Shown: positions 63,501 through 64,000 of the stretch, one piece after another
How positions within the stretch are numbered: the stretch's first letter is position 1
Layout: each line of letters opens with the position of its first letter
Origin: Nissolia schottii
Lineage: Eukaryota; Streptophyta; Magnoliopsida; Fabales; Fabaceae
Assembly: GCA_003254905.1 (NCBI GenBank)
Contig: QANU01075873.1
Location: 90,434-154,433 of the forward strand
Direction of reading: 5' to 3'
DNA length: 64,000 nt
Made by a program: the position numbers and the translations under genes
Notes under the pieces: model-generated
The model's input: the letters and a program-made list of their open reading frames with translations, nothing else
What the model was told of the DNA's origin: nothing
Database searches by the model: none

Positions 63501-63748
63501 TTCAGGTTGGAACTGTTGGAGGGGGCACACAACTGGCATCACAGTCAGCTTGTCTTAATTTACTTGGTGTCAAGGGTGCTAGCAAAGACTCTCCAGGTGC
63601 AAATTCTAGGCTACTCGCCACCATCGTATCTGGTTCGGTCCTCGCCGGGGAGCTCTCACTCATGTCTGCAATTGCGGCCGGGCAGCTTGTTAAGAGCCAC
63701 ATGAAATACAACAGATCTAGCAAGGAAGCCCCCACAGCTGTCTCATGA
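60559..63748 (+). CDS. HMGR: 3-hydroxy-3-methylglutaryl-CoA reductase (HMGR)
   Basis: Reduces HMG-CoA to mevalonate with two NADPH, the committed step of the cytosolic mevalonate pathway to sterols and sesquiterpenes; anchored in the ER membrane with the catalytic domain in the cytosol. Five exons, 60559-61048, 61493-61979, 62542-62723, 62842-63188 and 63506-63748, give 582 aa, a normal plant length. The N-terminus has an Arg cluster (EDVRRRH), two membrane helices (about 35-60, [18 protein letters not shown]; about 78-98) and an acidic, Pro/Ala-rich linker (DDELSDEE). The catalytic domain shows [16 protein letters not shown], the TTEGCLVA glutamate, GDAMGMNM aspartate, DKKAAAVNW lysine, GTVGGGT and the C-terminal SHMKYN histidine. 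The start fits the first in-frame ATG after the leader. The last three introns are at the positions usual for plant HMGR; intron 1, in the linker, appears additional. Complete and probably functional. Confidence 0.97.
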
Positions 63749-64000
63749 TCTATTATATAGCCTGAAGGCAACAGTAGAATAAACTTATATTGGAGACTAA
63801 TAACCAAAAGCCTCTAGTATTGACAAAATAAAGAAAGTGGTATATATGTTTCAAAAGGCCATTAGTGGTGATGGGGGCTGAATAAAAAGAGTGGTTGCTG
63901 GCTTTGTTTTTCAAAGAGTATCTCCAATAAGCCAAGATCATGTGGTTAAAAATACCAAAGAGAACCAATGGCTGCAGTGTGAGGCCTTGTTTCTTTTTGA
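63749..64000 (+). other. HMGR 3' flank
   Basis: Sequence after the HMGR stop. GAATAAAC at 63777 and AATAAAG near 63826 are possible poly(A) signals. The window ends here. Confidence 0.5.

Overview
This is nuclear DNA from a flowering plant, almost certainly a eudicot and probably a woody rosid (the exact taxon is inference). The evidence is AT-rich intergenic DNA, intron-rich genes with GT-AG splicing, plant-type protein families and a dense layer of plant transposons. No virus, CRISPR array, bacterial operon or tRNA/rRNA gene was seen. Exon structures were built by hand from reading frame, splice consensus and remembered family sequences; all five intact gene models close in frame.

Layout. 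(1) 1.5-7.7 kb, minus: RRN3/TIF-IA, the RNA polymerase I initiation factor, 15 exons, 625 aa. (2) 10.8-13.4 kb, plus: a plant intracellular Ras-group-related LRR protein (PIRL4/5 type), 3 exons, 529 aa. (3) 16-25 kb: three diverged copies of a retroelement-like repeat around a dead MYB/SANT-type transcription factor gene. (4) 26.8-29.7 kb: a small hAT element and a Mutator-like foldback element. (5) 30.6-37.4 kb, minus: TRAPPC11, 9 exons, 1186 aa. (6) 39.5-43.9 kb, minus, with a probable non-coding first exon near 45.3 kb: RPC8, the Rpb7-like stalk subunit of RNA polymerase III, 7 coding exons, 220 aa. Its last intron holds a Mutator-like element with a 9-bp target duplication and an LRR-kinase-like fragment, and a degenerate second copy of its last exon lies downstream. 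(7) 47-58.7 kb: gene-free nested transposon territory. It has a 1.2-kb Mutator-like element and two inverted, related LTRs, each interrupted by another solo LTR. (8) 60.6-63.7 kb, plus: HMG-CoA reductase, 5 exons, 582 aa, complete.

The genes are unlinked housekeeping functions: Pol I and Pol III transcription, vesicle tethering, isoprenoid synthesis and an LRR scaffold. Their adjacency looks incidental. The most unusual signal is in the mobile DNA: several unrelated elements carry arrays of short CpG-containing palindromes of different sequence but similar architecture. In the inverted LTR pair, unrelated palindrome sets sit at a comparable place upstream of the conserved TATA region.
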